Shown piece by piece: positions 63,188-64,000 of a stretch of 64,000 nucleotides of DNA. The notes beneath the pieces are model-generated. The model did not search any database. It saw only the letters and a list, made by a program, of their open reading frames with translations, and was not told the DNA's origin. The stretch spans positions 4,036,001 to 4,100,000 of the forward strand of contig NZ_CP019427.1 of NCBI RefSeq assembly GCF_009834545.1. The letters run 5' to 3'. Origin of the DNA: Pseudomonas sp. S04. Lineage in GTDB: Bacteria > Pseudomonadota > Gammaproteobacteria > Pseudomonadales > Pseudomonadaceae. How positions within the stretch are numbered: the stretch's first letter is position 1; the number at the start of each line of letters is the position of its first letter. The translations under genes were made by a program, and so were the position numbers.

Positions 63188-64000
63188 AGGCGCGGGCGCC
63201 CGATCGCCCTCTTCCGCCTCAGCCACACAACAGCTTCTTGTTCCTGCAGGGCGTCAGCTCGCCGTTCTTCGCGCGACTGGCGAAGGCCTTGCGGGCGATC
63301 GACCAGCGGGTGCACAGCATCAATTTCAACGTCGGTGATGTGCTGTATAGCGCCGGCTCGCGCCATGGTTTTTCGGCGCGCCCAGAAGAGCTCGATGCGT
63401 TCTATAGCCAACGGTTTCGCGACCTGGACATCACCGACCTGGTACTGTTCGGCGACTGCCGCCCGGTGCATCGCCCGGCCATCGCCCTGGCCCGGCGCCT
63501 GGGCATTCGTGTGCACGTGTTCGAAGAAGGTTACTTCCGGCCCTACTGGATCACCCTTGAGCGCGATGGAGTCAACAACAACTCCCTGCTGCCCCGGGAC
63601 CCGGATTGGTACCGTGAAGTCGGCAAGCACGTACCGCGCTATGACAATGGCAGCCCGTTCAAATTATCGTTCGTCTCCCGCGCCGCACACGATGTGGCCT
63701 ACCACTGTGGCGGCGCACTGAACAAACTGTGCTTCCCGCATTACCGCACCCACGCGCCCTTCAATGCCGCCAAGGAGTACGCCGGTTTCATTCGCCAGGG
63801 CGTGCGCCTGTTGTTCGCCGGACGGCGTGACGATGCGCTGGTGACCGAAGTGGCGCGTGAACGCCACCCGACCTTTTTGCTGCCGCTGCAACTGGACAGT
63901 GATGCGCAAATCAAGGATCACTCGGCGTTCGCCAACATGTTCGAAGTCATCGACCATGTCATTGCTTCGTTCGCCGCCTTTGCCCCAGGCGAGGTCCGCT
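63127..64000 (+). CDS. kpsS: capsule Kdo transferase KpsS, 5' part
   Basis: At least 291 codons from ATG 63127, open to the window edge. It begins inside the end of kpsC in another frame; AGGAG lies about 11 bases upstream. NSFLFLQGVSSPFFARLAKA, HSINFNVGDVLY, VLFGDCRPVHRPA and VFEEGYFRPYWITLERDGVN are typical of KpsS, which adds the first Kdo to phosphatidylglycerol. The 3' end is outside the window. Confidence 0.93.
   Translation, partial: MAGIETALEQFIGHQSPEKLKARAPDRPLPPQPHNSFLFLQGVSSPFFARLAKALRAIDQRVHSINFNVGDVLYSAGSRHGFSARPEELDAFYSQRFRDLDITDLVLFGDCRPVHRPAIALARRLGIRVHVFEEGYFRPYWITLERDGVNNNSLLPRDPDWYREVGKHVPRYDNGSPFKLSFVSRAAHDVAYHCGGALNKLCFPHYRTHAPFNAAKEYAGFIRQGVRLLFAGRRDDALVTEVARERHPTFLLPLQLDSDAQIKDHSAFANMFEVIDHVIASFAAFAPGEVR

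Overview
The window comes from a Pseudomonas chromosome, most likely the P. fluorescens group. The signs are a fused nuoCD in a full nuoA-N operon, short REP/REPIN palindromes, the gltX / MFS pump / uvrB / aromatic aminotransferase neighbourhood known from this genus, and GC-rich core genes broken by clearly AT-rich accessory blocks.

Layout. 1-2478: end of a RoxA-type ribosomal oxygenase gene, a GNAT acetyltransferase, a REPIN, a short exported secretin-domain protein and a long aceA leader. 2479-3902: aceA (isocitrate lyase) and its terminator. 4361-19298: the 13-gene respiratory complex I operon. 19369-21257: thioesterase, alpha/beta hydrolase and TetR regulator on the minus strand. 21375-22013: a duplicated tRNA-Glu/tRNA-Ala operon with a recognisable promoter and terminator. 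22132-30108: gltX, an EmrAB-like pump, uvrB and an aromatic aminotransferase. 30222-37448: small genes, tRNA-Asn, a purine permease, arylamine N-acetyltransferase, HIT protein, diguanylate cyclase, HAD phosphatase and periplasmic RNase T2. 37623-39473: a hypothetical gene, then arsC-arsH without arsR or arsB.

39474-48077 is an accessory patchwork. It has two almost identical 2041-bp IS66-family elements, an older tnpC fragment, an inverted IS end, and a small gene cut by the second element (8-bp target duplication, and the gene can be rebuilt exactly). It also carries two AT-rich minus-strand genes: a TPR protein with a glycosyltransferase-like C-terminus and an SGNH-type hydrolase.

48078-64000 is an ABC-transporter-dependent (kps-type) capsule locus that runs off the right edge: kpsM-kpsT-kpsE-kpsD-manC, two AT-rich glycosyltransferase genes, kdsA, a fused kdsB-kdsC, then kdsD (minus strand), a small-molecule-kinase-like gene, kpsC and partial kpsS. 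The locus makes its own GDP-mannose (ManC) and has all four steps to CMP-Kdo (KdsD, KdsA, KdsC and KdsB domains). One of the two variable transferases shares motifs with KpsC Kdo-transferase modules. Together these suggest a capsule whose repeat unit contains mannose and Kdo. This is the most interesting system in the window, but it is an inference from sequence only.
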